DNA of 64,000 bases from the NCBI GenBank assembly GCA_028752905.1, contig JAQNBH010000022.1, positions 868,001-932,000 on the forward strand. The letters run 5' to 3'. Shown here piece by piece: positions 52,246-63,371 of this stretch (its first letter is position 1; every line of letters starts with the position of its first letter). The translations under genes were made by a program, and so were the position numbers. This stretch comes from Cladorhizidae sp. MBARI D1340-BT2. Its lineage: Eukaryota > Porifera > Demospongiae > Poecilosclerida > Cladorhizidae. The notes under the pieces are model-generated. The model was given only the letters and a program-made list of their open reading frames with translations, had not been told where the DNA came from and made no database searches.

Positions 52246-53152
52246 AACTGCCCTAATTAACAAGACCAAAGTCCCAGATTTTGTCAACTGATAGAGAAGG
52301 CCCTTATCTGCAACATGTCAACAGATTATCAATAAATGTAGTGGTTTTTCACTGGCAGGCCACCGCTTTGGCAACTGGAAAACGCCAGGAAAGATCGCAA
52401 ACCTTAACACTTCAAATCACCATAACTTGCTAATACTTAGAGTACTCAAAATTTTGGCACGTACAAAAGACAGATAATTAGAAGGGCTATCCGGTGATAT
52501 AAAAATTTCTTTTTTGGGTAAAGTGTAGAAAAGTTATGAGCTTTACGGCAAAATAACAAGATTTTGGGGGGGAAAATGAGAAACATATAGACCAAATTAG
52601 GGCAAATATCAAGATAGAGAACACATAATGAAACCTATCATTCGAATCATATCAAGTCCATTACAGTGAAGTGTGCAGAATATTATGGATGTTTGATATC
52701 AACAGAGAGCACAGGGAGAGACCTATCTTAATAGCTATATATCAAGTTTATACAGTGAAGTGTGGAGAATCTATGAAGCTAACCTGTTTAGCATCAAGAT
52801 AGAGAACACATAGAGAAACCTATCTTGTGATTCTATGTATGCAGAATATACGGATGTTTGGTATCAAGAGAGAGAACAGAGAGAGGCCTACCTTTAGAGC
52901 TATATATCAAGTCTATTCAGTGAAGTGTGGAGAATCTATGAAGCTAACATGTTTAGCTCAAGATAGAGAACACTGAGAGATACCTATCTTGCAAGTCCAT
53001 TACAGTGAAGTGTGCAGAATATATGGATGTTTGGTATCAAGAGAGAGCACTTAGAGAGTCCTATCTTAATAGCTATACATCAAGTCTATTCAGTGAAGTG
53101 TGGATAATCTACGAAGCTAACATGTTTAGCATCAAGTAAGAGTACAATTCAT
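52246..53152 (+). repeat. Unit 61, long 907, K3r
   Basis: CATTCGAA with GAAGTG; last long unit before block 4. Confidence 0.95.
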
Positions 53153-53887
53153 AACTGCCCTAATTAACAAGACCAAAGTCCCAGATTTTGTCAACTGATA
53201 GAGAAGGCCCTTATCTGCAACATGTCAACAGATTATCAATAAATGTAGTGGTTTTTCACTGGCAGGCCACCGCTTTGGCAACTGGAAAACGCCAGGAAAG
53301 ATCGCAAACCTTAACACTTCAAATCACCATAACTTGCTAATACTTAGAGTACTCAAAATTTTGGCACGTACAAAAGACAGATAATCAGAAGGGCTATCCG
53401 TTGATATAAAATTTATCTTTTTTGAGTAAAGTGTAGAAAAGTTATGAGCTTTACGGCAAAATAACAAGATTTTTGGGGGGAAAATGAGAAACATATAGAC
53501 CAAATTAGGGCAAATATCAAGATAGAGAACACATAATGAAACCTATCATTCGAATCATATCAAGTCCATTACAGTGAAGTGTGCAGAATATTATGGATGT
53601 TTGATATCAACAGAGAGCACAGGGAGAGACCTATCTTAATAGCTATATATCAAGTTTATACAGTGAAGTGTGGAGAATCTATGAAGCTAACCTGTTTAGC
53701 ATCAAGATAGAGAACACATAGAGAAACCTATCTTGTGATTCTATGTATGCAGAATATACGGATGTTTGGTATCAAGAGAGAGAACAGAGAGAGGCCTACC
53801 TTTAGAGCTATATATCAAGTCTATTCAGTGAAGTGTGGATAATCTACGAAGCTAACATGTTTAGCATCAAGTAAGAGTACAATTCAT
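53153..53887 (+). repeat. Unit 62, short 735, K2
   Basis: GATAATCAG, AAATTTATC, T5G6A4, CAAGAT, GACCAAATT. First short unit on a K2 background. Confidence 0.95.
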
Positions 53888-54622
53888 AACTGCCCTAATT
53901 AACAAGACCAAAGTCCCAGATTTTGTCAACTGATAGAGAAGGCCCTTATCTGCAACATGTCAACAGATTATCAATAAATGTAGTGGTTTTTCACTGGCAG
54001 GCCACCGCTTTGGCAACTGGAAAACGCCAGGAAAGATCGCAAACCTTAACACTTCAAATCACCATAACTTGCTAATACTTAGAGTACTCAAAATTTTGGC
54101 ACGTACAAAAGACAGATAATCAGAAGGGCTATCCGTTGATATAAAATTTATCTTTTTTGAGTAAAGTGTAGAAAAGTTATGAGCTTTACGGCAAAATAAC
54201 AAGATTTTTGGGGGGAAAATGAGAAACATATAGACCAAATTAGGGCAAATATCAAGATAGAGAACACATAATGAAACCTATCATTCGAATCATATCAAGT
54301 CCATTACAGTGAAGTGTGCAGAATATTATGGATGTTTGATATCAACAGAGAGCACAGGGAGAGACCTATCTTAATAGCTATATATCAAGTTTATACAGTG
54401 AAGTGTGGAGAATCTATGAAGCTAACCTGTTTAGCATCAAGATAGAGAACACATAGAGAAACCTATCTTGTGATTCTATGTATGCAGAATATACGGATGT
54501 TTGGTATCAAGAGAGAGAACAGAGAGAGGCCTACCTTTAGAGCTATATATCAAGTCTATTCAGTGAAGTGTGGATAATCTACGAAGCTAACATGTTTAGC
54601 ATCAAGTAAGAGTACAATTCAT
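53888..54622 (+). repeat. Unit 63, short 735, K2
   Basis: Same type as unit 62; first unit of the 3101-bp repeat. Confidence 0.95.
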
Positions 54623-55357
54623 AACTGCCCTAATTAACAAGACCAAAGTCCCAGATTTTGTCAACTGATAGAGAAGGCCCTTATCTGCAACATGTCAACA
54701 GATTATCAATAAATGTAGTGGTTTTTCACTGGCAGGCCACCGCTTTGGCAACTGGAAAACGCCAGGAAAGATCGCAAACCTTAACACTTCAAATCACCAT
54801 AACTTGCTAATACTTAGAGTACTCAAAATTTTGGCACGTACAAAAGACAGATAATCAGAAGGGCTATCCGTTGATATAAAATTTATCTTTTTTGAGTAAA
54901 GTGTAGAAAAGTTATGAGCTTTACGGCAAAATAACAAGATTTTTGGAGGGAAAATGAGAAACATATAGACCAAATTAGGGCAAATATCAAGATAGAGAAC
55001 ACATAATGAAACCTATCATTCGAATCATATCAAGTCCATTACAGTGAAGTTTGCAGAATATTATGGATGTTTGATATCAACAGAGAGCACAGGGAGAGAC
55101 CTATCTTAATAGCTATATATCAAGTTTATACAGTGAAGTGTGGAGAATCTATGAAGCTAACCTGTTTAGCATCAAGATAGAGAACACATAGAGAAACCTA
55201 TCTTGTGATTCTATGTATGCAGAATATACGGATGTTTGGTATCAAGAGAGAGAACAGAGAGAGGCCTACCTTTAGAGCTATATATCAAGTCTATTCAGTG
55301 AAGTGTGGATAATCTACGAAGCTAACATGTTTAGCATCAAGTAAGAGTACAATTCAT
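54623..55357 (+). repeat. Unit 64, short 735, K2
   Basis: G run interrupted as GGAGGG, and GTTTGCAG at B1; shared with units 68 and 72. Confidence 0.95.
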
Positions 55358-56254
55358 AACTGCCCTAATTAACAAGACCAAAGTCCCAGATTTTGTCAAC
55401 TGATAGAGAAGGCCCTTATCTGCAACATGTCAACAGATTATCAATAAATGTAGTGGTTTTTCACTGGCAGGCCACCGCTTTGGCAACTGGAAAACGCCAG
55501 GAAAGATCGCAAACCTTAACACTTCAAATCACCATAACTTGCTAATACTTAGAGTACTCAAAATTTTGGCACGTACAAAAGACAGATAATTAGAAGGGCT
55601 ATCCGGTGATATAAAAATTTCTTTTTTTGGTAAAGTGTAGAAAAGTTATGAGCTTTACGGCAAAATAACAAGATTTTGGGGGGGGAAATGAGAAACATAT
55701 AGACCAAATTAGGGCAAATATCAAGATAGAGAACACATAATGAAACCTATCATTCGAATCATATCAAGTCCATTACAGTGAAGTGTGCAGAATATTATGG
55801 ATGTTTGATATCAACAGAGAGCACAGGGAGAGACCTATCTTAATAGCTATATATCAAGTTTATACAGTGAAGTGTGGAGAATCTATGAAGCTAACCTGTT
55901 TAGCATCAAGATAGAGAACACATAGAGAAACCTATCTTGTGATTCTATGTATGCAGAATATACGGATGTTTGGTATCAAGAGAGAGAACAGAGAGAGGCC
56001 TACCTTTAGAGCTATATATCAAGTGTATTCAGTGAAGTGTGGAGAATCTATGAAGCTAACATGTTTAGCTCAAGATAGAGAACACTGAGAGATACCTATC
56101 TTGCAAGTCCATTACAGTGAAGTGTGCAGAATATATGGATGTTTGGTATCAAGAGAGAGCTCTTATCTTAATTGCTATACATCAAGTCTATTCAGTGAAG
56201 TGTGGATAATCTACGAAGCTAACATGTTTAGCATCAAGTAAGAGTACAATTCAT
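55358..56254 (+). repeat. Unit 65, 897 bp, K3r-like
   Basis: TTTCTTTTTTTGG, T4G8A3, CATTCGAA, AAGTGTATTCAG and the ten-base net deletion in B3. Confidence 0.95.
56150..56180 (+). other. Ten-base net deletion in B3 of the 897-bp unit
   Basis: Where other units read GCACTTAGAGAGTCCTATC, this one reads GCTCTTATC, and AATAGCT downstream is AATTGCT. The same changed segment recurs 3101 bp later in the other 897-bp unit, so it is inherited and not a sequencing error confined to one copy. Confidence 0.85.
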
Positions 56255-56988
56255 AACTGCCCTAATTAACAAGACCAAAGTCCCAGATTTTGTCAACTGA
56301 TAGAGAAGGCCCTTATCTGCAACATGTCAACAGATTATCAATAAATGTAGTGGTTTTTCACTGGCAGGCCACCGCTTTGGCAACTGGAAAACGCCAGGAA
56401 AGATCGCAAACCTTACCACTTCAAATCACCATAACTTGCTAAAACTTAGAGTACTAAAATTTTTGGTACGTACAAAAGACAGATAATTAGAAGGGCTATC
56501 CGGTGATATAAAATTATCTTTTTGGGGTAGAGTGTAGAAAAGTTATGAGCTTTACGGCAAAATAACAAGATTTTGGGGGGGAAAATGAGAAACATATAGA
56601 CCAAATTAGGGCAAATATCAAGATAGAGAACACATAATGAAACCTATCATTAGAATCATATCAAGTCCATTACAGTGAAGTGTGCAGAATATTATGGATG
56701 TTTGATATCAACAGAGAGCACAGGGAGAGACCTATCTTAATAGCTATATATCAAGTTTATATAGTGAAGTGTGGAGAATCTATGAAGCTAACCTGTTTAG
56801 CATCAAGATAGAGAACACATAGAGAAACCTATCTTGTGATTCTATGTATGCAGAATATACGGATGTTTGGTATCAAGAGAGAGAACAGAGAGAGGCCTAC
56901 CTTTAGAGCTATATATCAAGTCTATTCAGTGAAGTGTGGATAATCTACGAAGCTAACATGTTTAGCATCAAGTAAGAGTACAATTCAT
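56255..56988 (+). repeat. Unit 66, short 734, K5
   Basis: CTTACCACT, CTAAAACTTAG, GGTACG, GGGGTAGAG, CATTAGAA; ATATAGTGAAG is private. Confidence 0.95.
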
Positions 56989-57723
56989 AACTGCCCTAAT
57001 TAACAAGACCAAAGTCCCAGATTTTGTCAACTGATAGAGAAGGCCCTTATCTGCAACATGTCAACAGATTATCAATAAATGTAGTGGTTTTTCACTGGCA
57101 GGCCACCGCTTTGGCAACTGGAAAACGCCAGGAAAGATCGCAAACCTTAACACTTCAAATCACCATAACTTGCTAATACTTAGAGTACTCAAAATTTTGG
57201 CACGTACAAAAGACAGATAATCAGAAGGGCTATCCGTTGATATAAAATTTATCTTTTTTGAGTAAAGTGTAGAAAAGTTATGAGCTTTACGGCAAAATAA
57301 CAAGATTTTTGGGGGGAAAATGAGAAACATATAGACCAAATTAGGGCAAATATCAAGATAGAGAACACATAATGAAACCTATCATTCGAATCATATCAAG
57401 TCCATTACAGTGAAGTGTGCAGAATATTATGGATGTTTGATATCAACAGAGAGCACAGGGAGAGACCTATCTTAATAGCTATATATCAAGTTTATACAGT
57501 GAAGTGTGGAGAATCTATGAAGCTAACCTGTTTAGCATCAAGATAGAGAACACATAGAGAAACCTATCTTGTGATTCTATGTATGCAGAATATACGGATG
57601 TTTGGTATCAAGAGAGAGAACAGAGAGAGGCCTACCTTTAGAGCTATATATCAAGTCTATTCAGTGAAGTGTGGATAATCTACGAAGCTAACATGTTTAG
57701 CATCAAGTAAGAGTACAATTCAT
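56989..57723 (+). repeat. Unit 67, short 735, K2
   Basis: Counterpart of unit 63. Confidence 0.95.
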
Positions 57724-58458
57724 AACTGCCCTAATTAACAAGACCAAAGTCCCAGATTTTGTCAACTGATAGAGAAGGCCCTTATCTGCAACATGTCAAC
57801 AGATTATCAATAAATGTAGTGGTTTTTCACTGGCAGGCCACCGCTTTGGCAACTGGAAAACGCCAGGAAAGATCGCAAACCTTAACACTTCAAATCACCA
57901 TAACTTGCTAATACTTAGAGTACTCAAAATTTTGGCACGTACAAAAGACAGATAATCAGAAGGGCTATCCGTTGATATAAAATTTATCTTTTTTGAGTAA
58001 AGTGTAGAAAAGTTATGAGCTTTACGGCAAAATAACAAGATTTTTGGAGGGAAAATGAGAAACATATAGACCAAATTAGGGCAAATATCAAGATAGAGAA
58101 CACATAATGAAACCTATCATTCGAATCATATCAAGTCCATTACAGTGAAGTTTGCAGAATATTATGGATGTTTGATATCAACAGAGAGCACAGGGAGAGA
58201 CCTATCTTAATAGCTATATATCAAGTTTATACAGTGAAGTGTGGAGAATCTATGAAGCTAACCTGTTTAGCATCAAGATAGAGAACACATAGAGAAACCT
58301 ATCTTGTGATTCTATGTATGCAGAATATACGGATGTTTGGTATCAAGAGAGAGAACAGAGAGAGGCCTACCTTTAGAGCTATATATCAAGTCTATTCAGT
58401 GAAGTGTGGATAATCTACGAAGCTAACATGTTTAGCATCAAGTAAGAGTACAATTCAT
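57724..58458 (+). repeat. Unit 68, short 735, K2
   Basis: GGAGGG and GTTTGCAG; counterpart of unit 64. Confidence 0.95.
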
Positions 58459-59355
58459 AACTGCCCTAATTAACAAGACCAAAGTCCCAGATTTTGTCAA
58501 CTGATAGAGAAGGCCCTTATCTGCAACATGTCAACAGATTATCAATAAATGTAGTGGTTTTTCACTGGCAGGCCACCGCTTTGGCAACTGGAAAACGCCA
58601 GGAAAGATCGCAAACCTTAACACTTCAAATCACCATAACTTGCTAATACTTAGAGTACTCAAAATTTTGGCACGTACAAAAGACAGATAATTAGAAGGGC
58701 TATCCGGTGATATAAAAATTTCTTTTTTTGGTAAAGTGTAGAAAAGTTATGAGCTTTACGGCAAAATAACAAGATTTTGGGGGGGGAAATGAGAAACATA
58801 TAGACCAAATTAGGGCAAATATCAAGATAGAGAACACATAATGAAACCTATCATTCGAATCATATCAAGTCCATTACAGTGAAGTGTGCAGAATATTATG
58901 GATGTTTGATATCAACAGAGAGCACAGGGAGAGACCTATCTTAATAGCTATATATCAAGTTTATACAGTGAAGTGTGGAGAATCTATGAAGCTAACCTGT
59001 TTAGCATCAAGATAGAGAACACATAGAGAAACCTATCTTGTGATTCTATGTATGCAGAATATACGGATGTTTGGTATCAAGAGAGAGAACAGAGAGAGGC
59101 CTACCTTTAGAGCTATATATCAAGTGTATTCAGTGAAGTGTGGAGAATCTATGAAGCTAACATGTTTAGCTCAAGATAGAGAACACTGAGAGATACCTAT
59201 CTTGCAAGTCCATTACAGTGAAGTGTGCAGAATATATGGATGTTTGGTATCAAGAGAGAGCTCTTATCTTAATTGCTATACATCAAGTCTATTCAGTGAA
59301 GTGTGGATAATCTACGAAGCTAACATGTTTAGCATCAAGTAAGAGTACAATTCAT
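58459..59355 (+). repeat. Unit 69, 897 bp, K3r-like
   Basis: Counterpart of unit 65 with the same B3 deletion, AAGTGTATTCAG and T4G8A3. Confidence 0.95.
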
Positions 59356-60089
59356 AACTGCCCTAATTAACAAGACCAAAGTCCCAGATTTTGTCAACTG
59401 ATAGAGAAGGCCCTTATCTGCAACATGTCAACAGATTATCAATAAATGTAGTGGTTTTTCACTGGCAGGCCACCGCTTTGGCAACTGGAAAACGCCAGGA
59501 AAGATCGCAAACCTTACCACTTCAAATCACCATAACTTGCTAAAACTTAGAGTACTCAAATTTTTGGTACGTACAAAAGACAGATAATTAGAAGGGCTAT
59601 CCGGTGATATAAAATTATCTTTTTGGGGTAGAGTGTAGAAAAGTTATGAGCTTTACGGCAAAATAACAAGATTTTGGGGGGGAAAATGAGAAACATATAG
59701 ACCAAATTAGGGCAAATATCAAGATAGAGAACACATAATGAAACCTATCATTAGAATCATATCAAGTCCATTACAGTGAAGTGTGCAGAATATTATGGAT
59801 GTTTGATATCAACAGAGAGCACAGGGAGAGACCTATCTTAATAGCTATATATCAAGTTTATACAGTGAAGTGTGGAGAATCTATGAAGCTAACCTGTTTA
59901 GCATCAAGATAGAGAACACATAGAGAAACCTATCTTGTGATTCTATGTATGCAGAATATACGGATGTTTGGTATCAAGAGAGAGAACAGAGAGAGGCCTA
60001 CCTTTAGAGCTATATATCAAGTCTATTCAGTGAAGTGTGGATAATCTACGAAGCTAACATGTTTAGCATCAAGTAAGAGTACAATTCAT
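59356..60089 (+). repeat. Unit 70, short 734, K5
   Basis: Counterpart of unit 66 (GGTACG, GGGGTAGAG). Confidence 0.95.
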
Positions 60090-60822
60090 AACTGCCCTAA
60101 TTAACAAGACCAAAGTCCCAGATTTTGTCAACTGATAGAGAAGGCCCTTATCTGCAACATGTCAACAGATTATCAATAAATGTAGTGGTTTTTCACTGGC
60201 AGGCCACCGCTTTGGCAACTGGAAAACGCCAGGAAAGATCGCAAACCTTAACACTTCAAATCACCATAACTTGCTAATACTTAGAGTACTCAAAATTTTG
60301 GCACGTACAAAAGACAGATAATTAGAAGGGCTATCCGGTGATATAAAAATTTCTTTTTTTGGTAAAGTGTAGAAAAGTTATGAGCTTTACGGCAAAATAA
60401 CAAGATTTTTGGGGGGAAAATGAGAAACATATAGACCAAATTAGGGCAAATATCAAGATAGAGAACACATAATGAAACCTATCATTCGAATCATATCAAG
60501 TCCATTACAGTGAAGTGTGCAGAATATTATGGATGTTTGATATCAACAGAGAGCACAGGGAGAGACCTATCTTAATAGCTATATATCAAGTTTATACAGT
60601 GAAGTGTGGAGAATCTATGAAGCTAACCTGTTTAGCATCAAGATAGAGAACACATAGAGAAACCTATCTTGTGATTCTATGTATGCAGAATATACGGATG
60701 TTTGGTATCAAGAGAGAGAACAGAGAGAGGCCTACCTTTAGAGCTATATATCAATCTATTCAGTGAAGTGTGGATAATCTACGAAGCTAACATGTTTAGC
60801 ATCAAGTAAGAGTACAATTCAT
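60090..60822 (+). repeat. Unit 71, short 733, mosaic
   Basis: TTTCTTTTTTTGG as in units 65 and 69, but a T5G6A4 run as in K2, and short. TATCAATCTATTC lacks the G of TCAAGTC, next to the deletion junction. Confidence 0.94.
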
Positions 60823-61557
60823 AACTGCCCTAATTAACAAGACCAAAGTCCCAGATTTTGTCAACTGATAGAGAAGGCCCTTATCTGCAACATGTCAACA
60901 GATTATCAATAAATGTAGTGGTTTTTCACTGGCAGGCCACCGCTTTGGCAACTGGAAAACGCCAGGAAAGATCGCAAACCTTAACACTTCAAATCACCAT
61001 AACTTGCTAATACTTAGAGTACTCAAAATTTTGGCACGTACAAAAGACAGATAATCAGAAGGGCTATCCGTTGATATAAAATTTATCTTTTTTGAGTAAA
61101 GTGTAGAAAAGTTATGAGCTTTACGGCAAAATAACAAGATTTTTGGAGGGAAAATGAGAAACATATAGACCAAATTAGGGCAAATATCAAGATAGAGAAC
61201 ACATAATGAAACCTATCATTCGAATCATATCAAGTCCATTACAGTGAAGTTTGCAGAATATTATGGATGTTTGATATCAACAGAGAGCACAGGGAGAGAC
61301 CTATCTTAATAGCTATATATCAAGTTTATACAGTGAAGTGTGGAGAATCTATGAAGCTAACCTGTTTAGCATCAAGATAGAGAACACATAGAGAAACCTA
61401 TCTTGTGATTCTATGTATGCAGAATATACGGATGTTTGGTATCAAGAGAGAGAACAGAGAGAGGCCTACCTTTAGAGCTATATATCAAGTCTATTCAGTG
61501 AAGTGTGGATAATCTACGAAGCTAACATGTTTAGCATCAAGTAAGAGTACAATTCAT
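60823..61557 (+). repeat. Unit 72, short 735, K2
   Basis: GGAGGG and GTTTGCAG; third copy of the type of units 64 and 68. Confidence 0.95.
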
Positions 61558-62464
61558 AACTGCCCTAATTAACAAGACCAAAGTCCCAGATTTTGTCAAC
61601 TGATAGAGAAGGCCCTTATCTGCAACATGTCAACAGATTATCAATAAATGTAGTGGTTTTTCACTGGCAGGCCACCGCTTTGGCAACTGGAAAACGCCAG
61701 GAAAGATCGCAAACCTTAACACTTCAAATCACCATAACTTGCTAATACTTAGAGTACTCAAAATTTTGGCACGTACAAAAGACAGATAATTAGAAGGGCT
61801 ATCCGGTGATATAAAAATTTCTTTTTTGGGTAAAGTGTAGAAAAGTTATGAGCTTTACGGCAAAATAACAAGATTTTGGGGGGGAAAATGAGAAACATAT
61901 AGACCAAATTAGGGCAAATATCAAGATAGAGAACACATAATGAAACCTATCATTAGAATCATATCAAGTCCATTACAGTGAAGTGTGCAGAATATTATGG
62001 ATGTTTGATATCAACAGAGAGCACAGGGAGAGACCTATCTTAATAGCTATATATCAAGTTTATACAGTGAAGTGTGGAGAATCTATGAAGCTAACCTGTT
62101 TAGCATCAAGATAGAGAACACATAGAGAAACCTATCTTGTGATTCTATGTATGCAGAATATACGGATGTTTGGTATCAAGAGAGAGAACAGAGAGAGGCC
62201 TACCTTTAGAGCTATATATCAAGTCTATTCAGTGAAGTGTGGAGAATCTATGAAGCTAACATGTTTAGCTCAAGATAGAGAACACTGAGAGATACCTATC
62301 TTGCAAGTCCATTACAGTGAAGTGTGCAGAATATATGGATGTTTGGTATCAAGAGAGAGCACTTAGAGAGTCCTATCTTAATAGCTATACATCAAGTCTA
62401 TTCAGTGAAGTGTGGATAATCTACGAAGCTAACATGTTTAGCATCAAGTAAGAGTACAATTCAT
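61558..62464 (+). repeat. Unit 73, long 907, K3
   Basis: Standard K3, first long unit after block 4. Confidence 0.95.
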
Positions 62465-63371
62465 AACTGCCCTAATTAACAAGACCAAAGTCCCAGATTT
62501 TGTCAACTGATAGAGAAGGCCCTTATCTGCAACATGTCAACAGATTATCAATAAATGTAATGGTTTTTCACTGGCAGGCCACCGCTTTGGCAACTGGAAA
62601 ACGCCAGGAAAGATCGCAAACCTTAACACTTCAAATCACCATAACTTGCTAATACTTAGAGTACTCAAAATTTTGGCACGTACAAAAGACAGATAATTAG
62701 AAGGGCTATCCGGTGATATAAAAATTTCTTTTTTGGGTAAAGTGTAGAAAAGTTATGAGCTTTACGGCAAAATAACAAGATTTTGGGGGGGAAAATGAGA
62801 AACATATAGACCAAATTAGGGCAAATATCAAGATAGAGAACACATAATGAAACCTATCATTAGAATCATATCAAGTCCATTACAGTGAAGTGTGCAGAAT
62901 ATTATGGATGTTTGATATCAACAGAGAGCACAGGGAGAGACCTATCTTAATAGCTATATATCAAGTTTATACAGTGAAGTGTGGAGAATCTATGAAGCTA
63001 ACCTGTTTAGCATCAAGATAGAGAACACATAGAGAAACCTATCTTGTGATTCTATGTATGCAGAATATACGGATGTTTGGTATCAAGAGAGAGAACAGAG
63101 AGAGGCCTACCTTTAGAGCTATATATCAAGTCTATTCAGTGAAGTGTGGAGAATCTATGAAGCTAACATGTTTAGCTCAAGATAGAGAACACTGAGAGAT
63201 ACCTATCTTGCAAGTCCATTACAGTGAAGTGTGCAGAATATATGGATGTTTGGTATCAAGAGAGAGCACTTAGAGAGTCCTATCTTAATAGCTATACATC
63301 AAGTCTATTCAGTGAAGTGTGGATAATCTACGAAGCTAACATGTTTAGCATCAAGTAAGAGTACAATTTAT
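62465..63371 (+). repeat. Unit 74, long 907, K3
   Basis: TGTAATGG and ACAATTTAT, as in units 50 and 52. Confidence 0.95.

Larger units (their letters stand above)
39543..53152 (+). repeat. Block 3: long units only
   Basis: Fifteen consecutive long units (907-908 bp). The block opens with K5 and K2 units, then shows K3/K2 pairs at 42266-45895, and then K3r units that alternate GACGTGTGG and GAAGTGTGG at A2. Larger echoes of 1814-1815 bp and 5443 bp are visible. Confidence 0.95.
53888..56988 (+). repeat. Four-unit higher-order repeat of block 4, copy 1 (3101 bp)
   Basis: Order: short K2 (735), short K2 with GGAGGG and GTTTGCAG (735), 897-bp unit with T4G8A3 and a 10-bp net deletion, short K5 variant with GGTACG and GGGGTAGAG (734). 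All four types recur in order 3101 bp later. Confidence 0.9.
56989..60089 (+). repeat. Four-unit higher-order repeat of block 4, copy 2 (3101 bp)
   Basis: Repeats copy 1 including all its rare markers. Differences are few; for example copy 1 has ACTAAAATTTTTGG where copy 2 has ACTCAAATTTTTGG. A third copy is degenerate: 60090-60822 is a different short unit, 60823-61557 is the GGAGGG/GTTTGCAG type, and the 897-bp unit is missing. Confidence 0.9.
53153..61557 (+). repeat. Block 4: short-unit-rich segment
   Basis: Nine short units (733-735 bp) and two 897-bp units. All short units here have GACCAAATT rather than the GACCCAATT of block 2, so they sit on K2, K5 and K3r-like backgrounds. A four-unit, 3101-bp higher-order repeat occurs twice (53888 and 56989), followed by a degenerate third start. 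Confidence 0.95.
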
